Below are positions 1-8,955 of a DNA stretch of 48,487 nucleotides, in pieces (position 1 is the first letter of the stretch; every line of letters begins with the position of its first letter). Under the pieces are notes generated by a model. That model ran no database searches. It was not told where the DNA came from and worked only from the letters and a program-made list of their open reading frames with translations. The DNA is taken from assembly GCA_020832555.1 (NCBI GenBank), contig JAFIEM010000014.1, positions 1-48,487 on the forward strand. The letters run 5' to 3'. Origin of the DNA: Natronohydrobacter sp. GTDB lineage: Bacteria > Pseudomonadota > Alphaproteobacteria > Rhodobacterales > Rhodobacteraceae. A program made the position numbers and the translations under genes.

Positions 1-334
1 GGTCATAGGCGACGACGGGGATACCTTCGTCAGCGGCGGCCTGCACAGCCGGGCCAATGGCGGCTGAGTCATGTGCAAGAACGATCAGCGCATCAACACC
101 CTGTGCGATCAGGCTTTCAATGTCGGAAAGCTGCTTGGAAGATGATGATTGTGCGTCAGTCGACACATAGGTCGCGCCTATGGGTTCAAGTGCAGCCAAT
201 ATGCCCGCTTCATCGGTCGTCCAGCGCTCTTCCTGGAAGTTCGACCAGCTGACACCAATGGTGAGCGAATCTGCCCAGGCTGCCGAGCTGAAGCCAATCG
301 TCGCGGCGATTGCCGCGCTCAGAATTCTGTTCAT
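1..334 (-). CDS. xylF: Periplasmic xylose-type sugar-binding protein (5' part only)
   Basis: This is the first 111 codons of a gene that runs off the left edge of the window. The start is ATG at 334, with a GGGAGG ribosome-binding site seven to eight bases upstream. The protein opens with a short Sec signal peptide (residues 1 to about 22, ending SSAAWA). The mature N-terminus follows the XylF/RbsB periplasmic-binding fold: a first strand reading TIGVSW, then an EERW motif, a run ending KQLSDIESLIAQGVDALIV, and the hinge strand GIPVVAYD. The EERW motif and the order of these elements resemble XylF (D-xylose) more than ribose-binding proteins. A divergent ROK-family repressor lies next to it, the usual arrangement for xylose ABC operons in Rhodobacterales. 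The protein would deliver sugar to an ABC importer encoded outside the window. Xylose specificity is inferred. Confidence 0.8.
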   Translation of the reverse strand, partial: MNRILSAAIAATIGFSSAAWADSLTIGVSWSNFQEERWTTDEAGILAALEPIGATYVSTDAQSSSSKQLSDIESLIAQGVDALIVLAHDSAAIGPAVQAAADEGIPVVAYD

Positions 335-544
335 GTGTTCCTCCCTGAACGTAATCGGACCGACTCTCTGGTGGTCAGATGCGCAGATCATCGCATATAT
401 TTTTCGGCAGTCAAATTAAATTTTAGGGTTATCCGCGAAAATCTGACCATTTCGCAGCCGCAGCATTGGAATTTTCTGGACATATTGGAGGTTTCGCGGC
501 TTTATTAGTTTGGCAGGCGAATTTAATCTTGGGAGGAGGCCAGG
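335..544. promoter_or_regulatory. Divergent promoter region between xylF-like gene and ROK regulator
   Basis: This 210-base gap separates two divergent genes and is clearly more AT-rich than its flanks. It holds an odd-centred palindrome at 413-423 (arms AAATT and AATTT). Such a position suits an operator for the adjacent ROK repressor. No convincing sigma-70 pair could be fixed, and the operator role is inference. Confidence 0.4.
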
Positions 545-1861
545 GTGACAGCGCTGGATACCTATCGTGCCGGGCAGGGGGCGGATCGTGCTCTGTCGGG
601 TTGCGGACCGCTGTTGCGGGACGTGGCGCATATGCCGGCGGCATTGCAGCGCCCGCTGCGTCAGACACTTTTCGAATATGTGCGCGCACAGGGCAGCACC
701 ACGCGGGCCGAGATGGGGCGCGCGCTTGGGGTCAGCGCGGCCTCGGTCAGTGCGGCGACGGGTGAATTGATCAGCGAGGGGTTTCTGCGCGAGACCGCAG
801 AGGCCGAGAGCGCAGAGGCTGATGCGCCGCGCAGCGGGCGGGGGCGTCCGCCGGTCAGCCTGCAGGTTGCGGCAGATGCCTGTCATGTGATCGGCATGAA
901 GCTGGGGGATTTGCGGCACACTGCCGTTCTGAGCGATTTCGCCGGTCAGCGTCTGGCCGAACTGAGCCTGCCTACGCGCCCGCATCGCAAAAGTGCGGCT
1001 GTGCTGATCGCTGAAGCGCTGGCGCTGGTCGATCAGTTGCTGGCGAAGCAAGGAATGGCGCGCAGTGATATCAGTTGCATCGGCGTGGGTATGGCGGGGA
1101 TGGTGGATTATACCACCGGCAATGTGCCCTGGTCGCCGATGCTGGATGCGCCGGGAACCTCGCTACGGGCGCAATTCGAGGCCGCACTGGGGATCCCGGC
1201 CTATCTGGACAATGACGCCAATCTGCTGACGCTGGCCGAATTGTGGTTCGGCGGCGGGCGCGGCAAGTCGGATTTTGCCGTGGTCACAATCGAGCATGGT
1301 GTGGGCATGGGGCTGGTGCTGTTCAATCAGCTTTACCGGGGTGCGCGGGGTATGGGGATGGAACTGGGCCATACCAAGGTTCAGCTGGATGGCGCGCTCT
1401 GCCGCTGTGGCAAGCGGGGCTGTCTGGAAGCCTATGTCGCGGATTACGCGCTGGCGCGCGAAGCGGCCACGGCGCTGGACCAGCATGCCAGTTTTTCGGA
1501 AAGCCCGCTGGCGTTGCTGGAAGAGCTGTTTGCAGAGGCGCGGCGCGGCAATGAGGCGGCGCTGTCGATCTTTCGCCGGGCGGGGCGGTATCTGGCGCTT
1601 GGTCTGTCCAATGTGGCGCAGATGTTCGACCCCGAGGTGATCATCCTTTCGGGCGGGCGGATGCAGTATGATTATCTCTATGCGCGCGAGGTGCTGGCCG
1701 AGATGCAGGCCATGACACTGACCGGGGCGCGTGTGCCCGCGCGGGTGGAAATCCACGCCTGGGGGGATCTGGTCTGGGCGCAGGGGGCGGTGGCTCTGGC
1801 GCTGGGGCAGGTGACGGAAGAACGTCTGGGCGTCGGTGCCCTGCGCAGCGGGGCCGCGTGA
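545..1861 (+). CDS. ROK-family transcriptional regulator (XylR-like)
   Basis: A 438-residue protein starting at GTG 545, preceded by GGGAGGAGG about six bases upstream. An N-terminal winged helix-turn-helix lies at about residues 40-82, with a recognition helix in the stretch ALGVSAASVSAATGELI. The C-terminal two thirds is a ROK (repressor, ORF, kinase) sugar-sensing domain. It has the kinase-like aspartate in LDNDAN (D224), a GVGMGLV glycine loop (253-259), ELGH with H276, and the zinc site CRCGKRGC (C286, C288, C293). The order of HTH plus full ROK domain is that of XylR/NagC/Mlc repressors. It is divergent from a xylose-type binding protein gene, so it most likely represses that ABC transport operon and is released by the sugar. 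The exact ligand is inferred from the neighbour. Confidence 0.87.
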   Translation: MTALDTYRAGQGADRALSGCGPLLRDVAHMPAALQRPLRQTLFEYVRAQGSTTRAEMGRALGVSAASVSAATGELISEGFLRETAEAESAEADAPRSGRGRPPVSLQVAADACHVIGMKLGDLRHTAVLSDFAGQRLAELSLPTRPHRKSAAVLIAEALALVDQLLAKQGMARSDISCIGVGMAGMVDYTTGNVPWSPMLDAPGTSLRAQFEAALGIPAYLDNDANLLTLAELWFGGGRGKSDFAVVTIEHGVGMGLVLFNQLYRGARGMGMELGHTKVQLDGALCRCGKRGCLEAYVADYALAREAATALDQHASFSESPLALLEELFAEARRGNEAALSIFRRAGRYLALGLSNVAQMFDPEVIILSGGRMQYDYLYAREVLAEMQAMTLTGARVPARVEIHAWGDLVWAQGAVALALGQVTEERLGVGALRSGAA

Positions 1862-2051
1862 CGAAGGCGCAATCGCGCGTGAAGGAAGGGTCGGCCAGCA
1901 AAAAAGTCGCACAGCAGAAAATCTGCGTCCTGCACGACAATGTTAAGGGATGCGTAAGGTTAATGCATCAGGATTGAGGGCAGCGCGGGAAGAAGTCCTG
2001 CGCAGGTCCGCCCTAGAAGGGGCGGGTCAGGTCGCTGTAGGGGACATGCCT

Positions 2052-3203
2052 ATGCCTGCACCGAAATCCATTCTTGTCACCGGGGCAGGGCTGAGCGGGG
2101 CGGTGGTGGCGCGCGGGCTGGCAGAAGCCGGGCACCGCGTGACCGTTATTGACGAGCGCGATCATGTGGCGGGGAATTGCCACACGGCGCGCGACCCGGA
2201 AACCGGGGTGATGCTGCATCACTATGGGCCGCATATCTTTCACACGGATGATGTGCAGGTCTGGGACTACGTGACCCGTTTTGCGGTGATGATGCCCTAT
2301 CGCCATCAGGTGAAAGCGCAGGTCGCAGGACAGGTCTATGCGCTGCCGATCAATCTGCATACGATCAACCAGTTTTTCGGCAGGTCGCTTCGGCCTGCGG
2401 AAGCGCGCGATTTCATCGCGGGGCAGAGTGCGGGCGGGGAGCCGGTTTCCTTCGAGGATCAGGGTTTGCGGTTTGTCGGCCGCGCGCTTTATGAGGCGTT
2501 CTTTCAAGGCTATACCCGCAAGCAATGGGGGGTGGAGCCAGCGCGCCTGCCTGCGTCGATCCTGAAACGGTTGCCGCTGCGCTTTACCTATGACGACAAT
2601 TATTTTGCGCATCGGTTTCAGGGTATCCCGCGCGAGGGTTATACGGCGATGGTTGCGGCGATCCTTGCGCATCCGGGGATAGGTCTGCGGCTGAACACGG
2701 CGGCGGAAAGCTTCGCGGGCCAATTCGATCATCAGGTCTATACCGGGCCGCTGGACCGGTATTTCGGGCACAGGTTCGGACGGCTGGGCTATCGCACCCT
2801 GCGCTTTGAGCATGAACGGGTGGCGGCCCCCTATCAGGGGACCGCGGTGATGAATTACTGCGATGAAAGCGTGCCGTTTACGCGGATCACCGAGCATATG
2901 TATTTCGCACCCTGGGAGGTGGAGCGCTTCACGCGGTCGGTAATCACACGCGAATACAGTGCGCAGGCCGGGCCGGGCGATATCCCCTATTATCCGATTC
3001 GGTTGCTGGACGACAAAACCCTGCTTGCGCGCTATCAGGCCCTGGCGCGGCAGGCCGAGGGCGTCACCTTTCTGGGGCGGCTGGGAACCTATGCCTATCT
3101 GGATATGGACGTGGCGATCCGCAGGGCGCTGGATGCGACGGCACATCTGCTGCGGGCCTTTGATCAGGAAGCGCGGCCAGATGTGTTTCTGGACGCGGCG
3201 TGA
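2052..3203 (+). CDS. glf: UDP-galactopyranose mutase
   Basis: This flavoenzyme interconverts UDP-galactopyranose and UDP-galactofuranose, supplying galactofuranose for surface polysaccharides. The start is taken as ATG 2052, which lies eight bases after AGGGG; ATG 2046 would leave only two. The resulting 383 residues match the family's length of about 370-390. Visible features are the FAD-binding GAGLSG at residues 10-15, the HHYGPHIFHT block typical of Glf, YTRKQWG (the substrate-loop region), the KRLPLRF and YDDNYF motifs, and a C-terminal block with YPIRLLDDK. The reading frame is open further upstream, but that extension has no family similarity. The gene stands alone between a ROK regulator and phoB, without visible glycosyltransferase neighbours. 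Confidence 0.92.
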   Translation: MPAPKSILVTGAGLSGAVVARGLAEAGHRVTVIDERDHVAGNCHTARDPETGVMLHHYGPHIFHTDDVQVWDYVTRFAVMMPYRHQVKAQVAGQVYALPINLHTINQFFGRSLRPAEARDFIAGQSAGGEPVSFEDQGLRFVGRALYEAFFQGYTRKQWGVEPARLPASILKRLPLRFTYDDNYFAHRFQGIPREGYTAMVAAILAHPGIGLRLNTAAESFAGQFDHQVYTGPLDRYFGHRFGRLGYRTLRFEHERVAAPYQGTAVMNYCDESVPFTRITEHMYFAPWEVERFTRSVITREYSAQAGPGDIPYYPIRLLDDKTLLARYQALARQAEGVTFLGRLGTYAYLDMDVAIRRALDATAHLLRAFDQEARPDVFLDAA

Positions 3204-3206
3204 GCG

Positions 3207-3908
3207 TCAGCCCATTGCATAGCCCGCGCCGCGCACAGTGCGGATCGGATCATCGCCGCCCTGCGCGCAGAGCGCCTTGCGCAAGCGGCCCACATGCACA
3301 TCGACGGTGCGGGTGTCGATATAGATGTCGCGCCCCCAGACGCGATCAAGGAGCGCCTCGCGCGTCCAGACCTTGCCGGGGCGTTCCATGAAGGCGCCCA
3401 GCAGGCGAAATTCGGTCGGACCCAGATGCAGGCTGTGGCCTGCGCGGGTTACGCGGTAGCTGTCGGTGTCAAGCCGGATATCTTCATGCTCGAGCACCTG
3501 ACCGGCGACCGCTGGTCGCAAGCGGCGCAGATTGGCGCGGACACGGGCGATGAGTTCAGCGACGGAATAGGGTTTGACGATGTAATCATCCGCGCCGGTA
3601 TCCAGGCCGCGCACGCGATCGGTTTCCTCGGACCGGGCCGAGACCATGATGATCGCGGCCTCGCGCCCTGCGGGGCTGGCTTTGATCTGCCGACAGGCTT
3701 CGAGACCCGAGAGGCGCGGCAGCATCCAGTCCAGAAGCACGATATCGGGGCCCTGTTCGGCCACAGCAAGCACGGCTTCCTCGCCATCCTTGGCCGTGGC
3801 AATCCGAAAGCCGGCGGCTTTCAGATTGTAGCTGAGAAGGGCAAGCTGCGCTGGTTCATCATCGACGATCAGCACCAGCGGCCGGTCGGGATCGGTCATG
3901 TCCAGCAT
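3207..3908 (-). CDS. phoB: Phosphate regulon response regulator PhoB
   Basis: A two-component response regulator of the OmpR/PhoB class, 233 residues. The receiver domain (about 10-125) shows the acidic pair D16/D17, the phosphoacceptor D60 in LLDWMLP, S89 and K111 in VKPYS. The C-terminal winged helix (about 140-232) contains TEFRLL, REALLDRVWG and the recognition helix TVDVHVGRLRKAL. The DWMLP signature and domain spacing are typical of PhoB. The chosen ATG at 3908 overlaps the phoU stop as TGATG, which implies translational coupling; GTG 3911 and ATG 3899 are alternatives. It sits directly downstream of phoU behind a Pho box, so it is probably autoregulated. Neither phoR nor pst genes are present in the window. 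Confidence 0.93.
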   Translation of the reverse strand: MLDMTDPDRPLVLIVDDEPAQLALLSYNLKAAGFRIATAKDGEEAVLAVAEQGPDIVLLDWMLPRLSGLEACRQIKASPAGREAAIIMVSARSEETDRVRGLDTGADDYIVKPYSVAELIARVRANLRRLRPAVAGQVLEHEDIRLDTDSYRVTRAGHSLHLGPTEFRLLGAFMERPGKVWTREALLDRVWGRDIYIDTRTVDVHVGRLRKALCAQGGDDPIRTVRGAGYAMG

Positions 3909-4615
3909 CACTCTTGCGGCGTCGAGATGGTCGCGGTGGAGTGACCTTTCTCGCGCGCCTCGGCCTGCTTGCCTTCGGCGACGAAGATCACATGTTCCGC
4001 GCCATGCGTCACCAGATCGCCCATGCGTTCGATATTCTTGGCGATGAAGATGTAATGCAGGCAGGGCGTGATGTTGCGCGGGTCTTCCATCATATGCGTG
4101 ATGAATTCGCGGAACAGCGCATTTGTCATGTCATCCACCTCGATATCGCGGGTGATGACATCGCGGGCAAGGTCGGTATCCATGCGCGCATAGGCGTCGA
4201 GCATGTCCTTGAGCATCTGTCCGACCATGCGGGCCTGACGGCGCAATGCGCGGTCTGCCCCGTCGATCACGGGCGACTGGATCAGGACCGGGACGCGCTT
4301 GGCCATGTTCTTGGCGTAGTCGCCAAGGCGCTCCAGTTCCCCGGCCATCTTCATCACCGCCACAGCGGCGCGCAGGTCATCGGCCTGGGGCTGGCGCAGC
4401 GCGAGCAGGCGCACGACCTGCGAATTGATGTCTTCTTCGGCGGAGTCGATGGATTTGTCACCCTGAACCACCTGCGCGGCAAGGTCTTCGTCCCGCGTGT
4501 CGAGCGCGCGTGCCGCGTTCAGGATGGCGGTTTCGACCTGTCCGCCCATCGTGAGCACGGCAAGGCGGATGGCGTCCAGATCGCGGTCGAAGGCGGAAAG
4601 CGTATGTGGTTTCAT
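3908..4615 (-). CDS. phoU: Phosphate signalling regulator PhoU
   Basis: A 235-residue all-helical cytoplasmic protein with two PhoU repeats. It opens with the characteristic HTLSAFDRDLDAI segment. The first repeat contains the metal-binding motif E-x-x-x-D in ELERLGDYAKN, and the second contains NIERMGDLVTHGAEHV, the most conserved PhoU signature. PhoU links the Pst phosphate transporter to the PhoR kinase and damps the response when phosphate is plentiful. In most relatives it ends a pstSCAB-phoU-phoB operon. Here it is the first gene of a two-gene unit with its own Pho box 41 bases upstream, and pst genes must lie elsewhere. Confidence 0.94.
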   Translation of the reverse strand: MKPHTLSAFDRDLDAIRLAVLTMGGQVETAILNAARALDTRDEDLAAQVVQGDKSIDSAEEDINSQVVRLLALRQPQADDLRAAVAVMKMAGELERLGDYAKNMAKRVPVLIQSPVIDGADRALRRQARMVGQMLKDMLDAYARMDTDLARDVITRDIEVDDMTNALFREFITHMMEDPRNITPCLHYIFIAKNIERMGDLVTHGAEHVIFVAEGKQAEAREKGHSTATISTPQE

Positions 4616-4655
4616 GGGCTCTGTCCTTGATGTGCCACCCGAATAGTGGGCAAGC

Positions 4656-4673
4656 GTGACAGTAATATGACAG
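4656..4673 (-). promoter_or_regulatory. Pho box (PhoB binding site) of the phoU-phoB promoter
   Basis: Read on the minus strand the site is CTGTCAT, four bases (ATTA), CTGTCAC: two 7-base direct repeats at 11-base spacing. This matches the alphaproteobacterial and E. coli Pho box almost perfectly. It lies 41 bases before the phoU start, and a CACTAT/TATTCG -10-like element follows seven bases downstream, as expected for a PhoB-activated promoter. It implies positive autoregulation of phoU-phoB under phosphate limitation. Confidence 0.85.
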
Positions 4674-4734
4674 TTCGCGGATCAGAGCCAGAGATTGCGT
4701 TTTTTGCGGGTGCGGAAGGGCTGAGCGGTAGCCG

Positions 4735-5979
4735 CTATTCAGCGGCCTTTGTAAAAATGCCGCTCAGCCGTGGTCCCGTGACGATGCCCGCATCGAAGAG
4801 ATGCCCGATTTCCCCCGAAGAGAGCCCTGCGACATCCGCAAGGATTTCTTCGGTATGGGCGCCCAGTTCCGGTGCGGGTTGCGGGGCCTGACGCGGGATT
4901 TCGGAAAAGCTGAGTGGCGAGGCAGGGGTAGGATAGGTGCCGATGCCGGGCTGCTCCAGCATGTGGAACATGGGGTTATCGGTGGAAAGGTCCGGGTCTT
5001 CGTGCACGGCTTGCGCGAAGCTGCGGAATTGCGACCATGTGACCCCGCCCGTGTCGAAGGATTTGGCGAAATCCGCGACGCGGTGCTGCGCGAAGAAGGG
5101 CGCAAGCGTTGCCGTGATCGCGGCGCGGTGGCGAAAGCGCGCGCCCTCATGGGCGAGGCTTTCGCCAAGGCGGGTTTCCAGTGCGGCGATGGGTTCCACC
5201 ATGCCAGTGGCTTTCACCAGTCCGCGCCATTGACGGTCGGTCAGGCCGATGACCATGACGCGATTGCCGTCGGCGCAGATGAAATCCTGCCCGTAGCCGC
5301 CATAAAGCGCATTGCCGTATTTCGGGCGGTCGGTGCCGTTGACGCTGACTTCGCCGATGATTCCCAGATTGCCCAGCATCGCGGCTGCCGCGTCCTTGAG
5401 CGAGAACAGCACTTCTTGCCCTTGCCCTGTGCGCAGGCGGTGGCGTTCGGCGGCCAGCAGGGCGGTCACGGCCATGTTGCCCGCGATGCAGTCCCAGGCG
5501 GGCAGGACATGGGCGACGGGGTCGGTTGATCCTTCGGGGCCGGTCGCGTCGGGGAAGCCAAGGCTGGGGTTGACCGAATAATCCACAGCGGGCCGACCAT
5601 GCCGGTCGCCCAGAAATGCCACCATGACCAGATCCTCGCGGTGGCGCGAGAGCGTTTCGTGATCCATCCAGCCGCGCACGCGCAGATTGGTCAGGAACAG
5701 GCCCGCGTCGTCGCCCGGTGCGGTGATGATCCGGGTGATCAGCTCGCGGCCCCTGGGGGATTTCATATCGACCGCGACGGATTTCTTGCCCTTGTTCAGC
5801 CCGGCCCAGAACAGACTTTGCCCGTTTTCGGTGACAGGCCAGCGGGCGGCATCCAGCCCGCCTTCGATGCGGTCGAAGCGGATCACCTCTGCGCCCATCT
5901 GCGCCAGTGTCATGCCTGCCAGCGGGATTGCCACGAAAGCCGAGCCTTCGATCACGCGCATGCCGTTCAGAATACCCAT
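4735..5979 (-). CDS. mct: Family III CoA transferase, mesaconyl-CoA C1-C4 transferase type
   Basis: A 414-residue CaiB/BaiF (family III) CoA transferase. The N-terminus (GMRVIEGSAFVAIPLAGMT, then GAEVIRFDRIEGGLDAARWPVT) closely follows the Chloroflexus mesaconyl-C1-CoA:mesaconyl-C4-CoA transferase as I recall that sequence, more than formyl- or succinyl-CoA transferases. The family's catalytic aspartate is visible as D163 in LPAWDCIAG. The enzyme would move CoA from C1 to C4 of mesaconate within one molecule. The start at 5979 follows GGGAGG, which lies inside the end of meh. It is the last gene of the operon beginning at sgaA. Its partner Meh is immediately upstream, the same pairing as in the second 3-hydroxypropionate cycle. 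An alternative is succinyl-CoA:malate transferase activity, since these subfamilies are close. Confidence 0.82.
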   Translation of the reverse strand: MGILNGMRVIEGSAFVAIPLAGMTLAQMGAEVIRFDRIEGGLDAARWPVTENGQSLFWAGLNKGKKSVAVDMKSPRGRELITRIITAPGDDAGLFLTNLRVRGWMDHETLSRHREDLVMVAFLGDRHGRPAVDYSVNPSLGFPDATGPEGSTDPVAHVLPAWDCIAGNMAVTALLAAERHRLRTGQGQEVLFSLKDAAAAMLGNLGIIGEVSVNGTDRPKYGNALYGGYGQDFICADGNRVMVIGLTDRQWRGLVKATGMVEPIAALETRLGESLAHEGARFRHRAAITATLAPFFAQHRVADFAKSFDTGGVTWSQFRSFAQAVHEDPDLSTDNPMFHMLEQPGIGTYPTPASPLSFSEIPRQAPQPAPELGAHTEEILADVAGLSSGEIGHLFDAGIVTGPRLSGIFTKAAE

Positions 5980-5983
5980 TGGC

Positions 5984-6868
5984 TTAGTCCTCCCATTCGA
6001 AGCGGGCTTGCAGCCCTTGGTGGCCTGCGGGGGCCACAGTGCAGAGTTTCAGGGCGGCGGGTCCGTCCTGTTCGGCTTGCAGGTGAAGATGGCCGTCAAA
6101 CATCGGATGCACGCCGCGGAAGCTGAAACGGCTGGGCGTGCGCCCGGTGTGGCGCATCGCGGCTTCCATCAGAAGTGTGGCTTGCATCGGACCGTGGACG
6201 ACCAGACCGGGGTAGCGTTCGGCCCCGGTCGCATAGTCGCGGTCGTAATGGATGCGGTGGGCGTTATAGGTCGCGGCCGAATAGCGGAACAGGCGAACAG
6301 GGCCGACCTCGACCTGTTCCGAGAAGATGGGTTCTTCGGGGGCCGGGATGGTGCGGGGCGCGCGGAAGCTGTCGGGGATCGGCAGATAGACGATATCCTG
6401 TTCCTCGCGGATCTGCGCCCCCCCTTCGCCGCGCAGGTCATGGCCCACGCGCACGAACGCCATGTCGCCGGTACTGCCTGTCTTGAAGTCGACGCTCAGG
6501 ATTTCCGAGCGTTTGGTTATCGCCTCGCCCACTGCAAAGCGGCCCTTGAACGAGAGCTTGCCACCTGCCCACATGCGCCGGTTGAAGGGCAGGGGGGGCA
6601 GGAAGCCGCCAAGTTTCGGGTGGCCATCGGTGGCGATTTCGGAAATCGGCACGAATTCGGGAAAGGCGACCCAATGCCAGAGAACCGGCAAAGGTGCGCC
6701 TGTGTGAATGGGCGGTTGGGGGGCAGCTGGATGCCCCAGCGCCCCCATGACCATGCCTGCAAATTCCGGGCTGACCGCCCCTGTGCGGGTTTCCACCCGC
6801 CCGACCCAGGATTGCGCCTGTTCCGGGGTTGCGGCTTCGCCCTGCATCGGGCCTTCGGATCTGCTCAT
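5984..6868 (-). CDS. meh: Mesaconyl-C4-CoA hydratase (MaoC/hot-dog fold)
   Basis: A 294-residue two-domain MaoC-like hydratase. The N-terminal half is a degenerate hot-dog domain with PPLPFNRRMWAGGKL (about 91-105). The C-terminal half carries the catalytic hydratase-2 motif YNAHRIHYD (201-209) and VVHGP (223-227). The length and the PPLPFNRRMW block fit the Meh/FldZ-like acyl-CoA hydratases. Meh hydrates mesaconyl-C4-CoA to (S)-citramalyl-CoA, which a malyl-CoA lyase can split to acetyl-CoA and pyruvate. The start codon overlaps the mtkB stop as ATGA, so translation is coupled. Substrate is inferred from the mct and mcl neighbours; on sequence alone it would only be called a MaoC-family dehydratase. 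Confidence 0.8.
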   Translation of the reverse strand: MSRSEGPMQGEAATPEQAQSWVGRVETRTGAVSPEFAGMVMGALGHPAAPQPPIHTGAPLPVLWHWVAFPEFVPISEIATDGHPKLGGFLPPLPFNRRMWAGGKLSFKGRFAVGEAITKRSEILSVDFKTGSTGDMAFVRVGHDLRGEGGAQIREEQDIVYLPIPDSFRAPRTIPAPEEPIFSEQVEVGPVRLFRYSAATYNAHRIHYDRDYATGAERYPGLVVHGPMQATLLMEAAMRHTGRTPSRFSFRGVHPMFDGHLHLQAEQDGPAALKLCTVAPAGHQGLQARFEWED

Positions 6869-7761
6869 GCGGCTTCCTTCACCCCCAGCACGCGCGCCAT
6901 CGTTTCGCCCATGGCGGATGGGGTGGGCGCGACGGTGATCCCGGCAGCGGACAGGATTTCGACCTTTTCCTGTGCGCTTTCGCCAAAGGCCGAGATGATC
7001 GCGCCGGCATGGCCCATCTTGCGGCCCTTGGGCGCGGACAGGCCTGCGATATAGGCGACGACGGGTTTCGTCATGTGATCGCGGGCGTAAGCTGCGGCTT
7101 CGGCTTCTTGCGGGCCGCCGATTTCGCCGATCATCATCACGGCATCCGTATCGGGGTCATTTTCGAACAGTTCCAGAATGTCCTTGAAGCTGGAACCGTT
7201 GATCGGATCGCCACCAATGCCGACCGAGGTGGAGACACCAATGCCAAGCGCCTTCATCTGGCTGGCAGCTTCATAGCCAAGGGTGCCCGAGCGCCCTACG
7301 ATGCCCACGCGACCGGGCAGGTAGATATGGGGCGGCATGATGCCCATGAAGCCGATGCCGGGGCTGATGACACCTGCGCAATTCGGGCCGATAAAGCGCA
7401 TCTTGCGTTCCGCGGGGAAGCGGCGCAGGAAGCGCTTGACCTTCATCATGTCCTGCGAGGGGATGCCATCGGTCACGCAGACCGCGAATTTCAGGCCCGC
7501 TTCGGCACATTCCATGATCGCATCTGCCGCACCGGGGGGCGGGACGAACACGAGTGATGCTTCCGCACCGGTGGCCGCGACAGCCTCGGCGACAGTGTTG
7601 AAGATGGGCTTGCCAAGGACGGTTTCGCCACCGCGCCCGGGGGTCACGCCGCCCACGACATTGGTGCCGTTCCTGATCATGTCCTCGGCATGGAATTTGC
7701 CGATGCGACCTGACATGCCTTGCACGATGATGCGGGTGTCTTGCTGGATGAGAATTGCCAT
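6865..7761 (-). CDS. mtkB: Malate-CoA ligase alpha subunit (succinyl-CoA synthetase-like)
   Basis: A 298-residue protein of the SucD family. An N-terminal CoA-binding Rossmann domain includes [12 protein letters not shown] and VTPGRGG. The ligase domain holds the phosphohistidine loop KMGHAGAI with H251. The CoA-site segment [12 protein letters not shown] and [12 protein letters not shown] are present. The context (malyl-CoA lyase and serine-glyoxylate aminotransferase in the same operon) points to malate thiokinase rather than succinyl-CoA synthetase: ATP + malate + CoA giving malyl-CoA. RBS AAGGAG lies eight bases before the start. It is 12 bases downstream of mtkA and overlaps meh by four. 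Confidence 0.85.
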   Translation of the reverse strand: MAILIQQDTRIIVQGMSGRIGKFHAEDMIRNGTNVVGGVTPGRGGETVLGKPIFNTVAEAVAATGAEASLVFVPPPGAADAIMECAEAGLKFAVCVTDGIPSQDMMKVKRFLRRFPAERKMRFIGPNCAGVISPGIGFMGIMPPHIYLPGRVGIVGRSGTLGYEAASQMKALGIGVSTSVGIGGDPINGSSFKDILELFENDPDTDAVMMIGEIGGPQEAEAAAYARDHMTKPVVAYIAGLSAPKGRKMGHAGAIISAFGESAQEKVEILSAAGITVAPTPSAMGETMARVLGVKEAA

Positions 7762-7773
7762 GATCGTGCTCCT

Positions 7774-8943
7774 TCAGGCGGCCATGCGGGGGCGGGCTTT
7801 GACGGCGGTGGCGGCGGCATCGGCCAGCGTGTCGGCGGAAATCAGCGGCAGGCCGGACTCGTCGATGATGCGGCGGCCTTCTTCGACATTCGTGCCCGCC
7901 AGACGGACGACGACAGGCAGGGTCAGGTTCAATTCGCGGTAAGCCTGCACGACGCCGGATGCGACCCAATCGCAGCGGTTGATGCCTGCGAAGATGTTGA
8001 CAAGGATCACCGAGACATTCGGATCGGTCAGCACGGTGCGGAAGGCCGCGACAACGCGCTCGGGGGATGCACCCCCGCCGATATCGAGGAAATTCGCGGG
8101 CTGGCCCCCGGCAAGCTGGATCATGTCCATCGTGGCCATGGCAAGCCCCGCGCCATTGATGATGCAGCCAATGTCGCCATCAAGCCCGACATAGCTGAGC
8201 CCATGTTCGGCGGCGGCATCTTCGCGGGGGTCTTCCTGACCGGGGTCGCGCAGGGCAGCGACTTCGGGACGGCGGAAGAGCGCGTTGGTGTCAAAGCTCA
8301 TCTTCGCGTCGAGCGCGATCAGATCGCCCGTGCCGGTGATCACCAGCGGGTTGATTTCGACCATCGTCGCGTCCAGATCGCGGAAGGCCCGGTAGCAGCC
8401 GCGCATGACAGTGGCGAATTGCGCGATCTGGGTGCCGGTCATGCCGAGCTTGAAGGCCAGTTCGCGCGACTGGAAGGGCACAAGGCCCGTGGCCGGGTCG
8501 ATGACCATGCGCACCAGCGCGTCGGGCTGTTCTTCGGCCAGATCCTCGATCTCCATGCCCCCTTCGCGCGAGGCGACGATCATGATCCGCTCGGATTTGC
8601 GGTCGAGGACAAGGCCAAGGTAGAGTTCTTGGCCGATGTCGGTGGCCTGTTCGACCAGCAAGCGATGCACGGGTTTGCCGCCCGCGTCGGTTTGCTTGGT
8701 GACAAGGTTGCGGCCCAGAAGCGACAGGGCGAAGGCGCCCACTTCGGCTTCGGTCTTGCAGAGCTTCACCCCGCCTGCCGCGCCGCGCCCACCGGCATGG
8801 ACCTGCGCCTTGACGACGACCGGCAGGCCGAGTTTTCGCGCTTCATGCATGGCCTGTTCGGGGGCGAAGGCGATGCCGCCATCGGGGACGGGCACGCCGA
8901 ACCGCTTGAGAATATCCTTGGCTTGATGTTCGTGAATATCCAT
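7774..8943 (-). CDS. mtkA: Malate-CoA ligase beta subunit
   Basis: A 389-residue SucC-family subunit with the N-terminal ATP-grasp domain ([32 protein letters not shown]) and the C-terminal CoA-ligase domain ([34 protein letters not shown]). The middle stretch [27 protein letters not shown] resembles methylotroph MtkA more than SucC, as far as memory of those sequences allows. With MtkB it forms the ATP-dependent malate-CoA ligase of the serine cycle. The start at 8943 follows GAGGAA. The stop codon of mcl (TAA) is part of this gene's ribosome-binding site, which suggests coupled translation. Confidence 0.86.
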   Translation of the reverse strand: MDIHEHQAKDILKRFGVPVPDGGIAFAPEQAMHEARKLGLPVVVKAQVHAGGRGAAGGVKLCKTEAEVGAFALSLLGRNLVTKQTDAGGKPVHRLLVEQATDIGQELYLGLVLDRKSERIMIVASREGGMEIEDLAEEQPDALVRMVIDPATGLVPFQSRELAFKLGMTGTQIAQFATVMRGCYRAFRDLDATMVEINPLVITGTGDLIALDAKMSFDTNALFRRPEVAALRDPGQEDPREDAAAEHGLSYVGLDGDIGCIINGAGLAMATMDMIQLAGGQPANFLDIGGGASPERVVAAFRTVLTDPNVSVILVNIFAGINRCDWVASGVVQAYRELNLTLPVVVRLAGTNVEEGRRIIDESGLPLISADTLADAAATAVKARPRMAA

Positions 8944-8955
8944 CGGGGTTCCTCC

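Noticed and set aside
2013-3146. A 377-codon open frame opposite glf
   Set aside because: It is the antisense shadow of a clear UDP-galactopyranose mutase and has no ribosome-binding site or family features.
6865-8943. Calling mtkAB the TCA-cycle succinyl-CoA synthetase sucCD
   Set aside because: The genes lie with malyl-CoA lyase and serine-glyoxylate aminotransferase rather than with sucAB or mdh, and MtkA-like segments are visible in the beta subunit.
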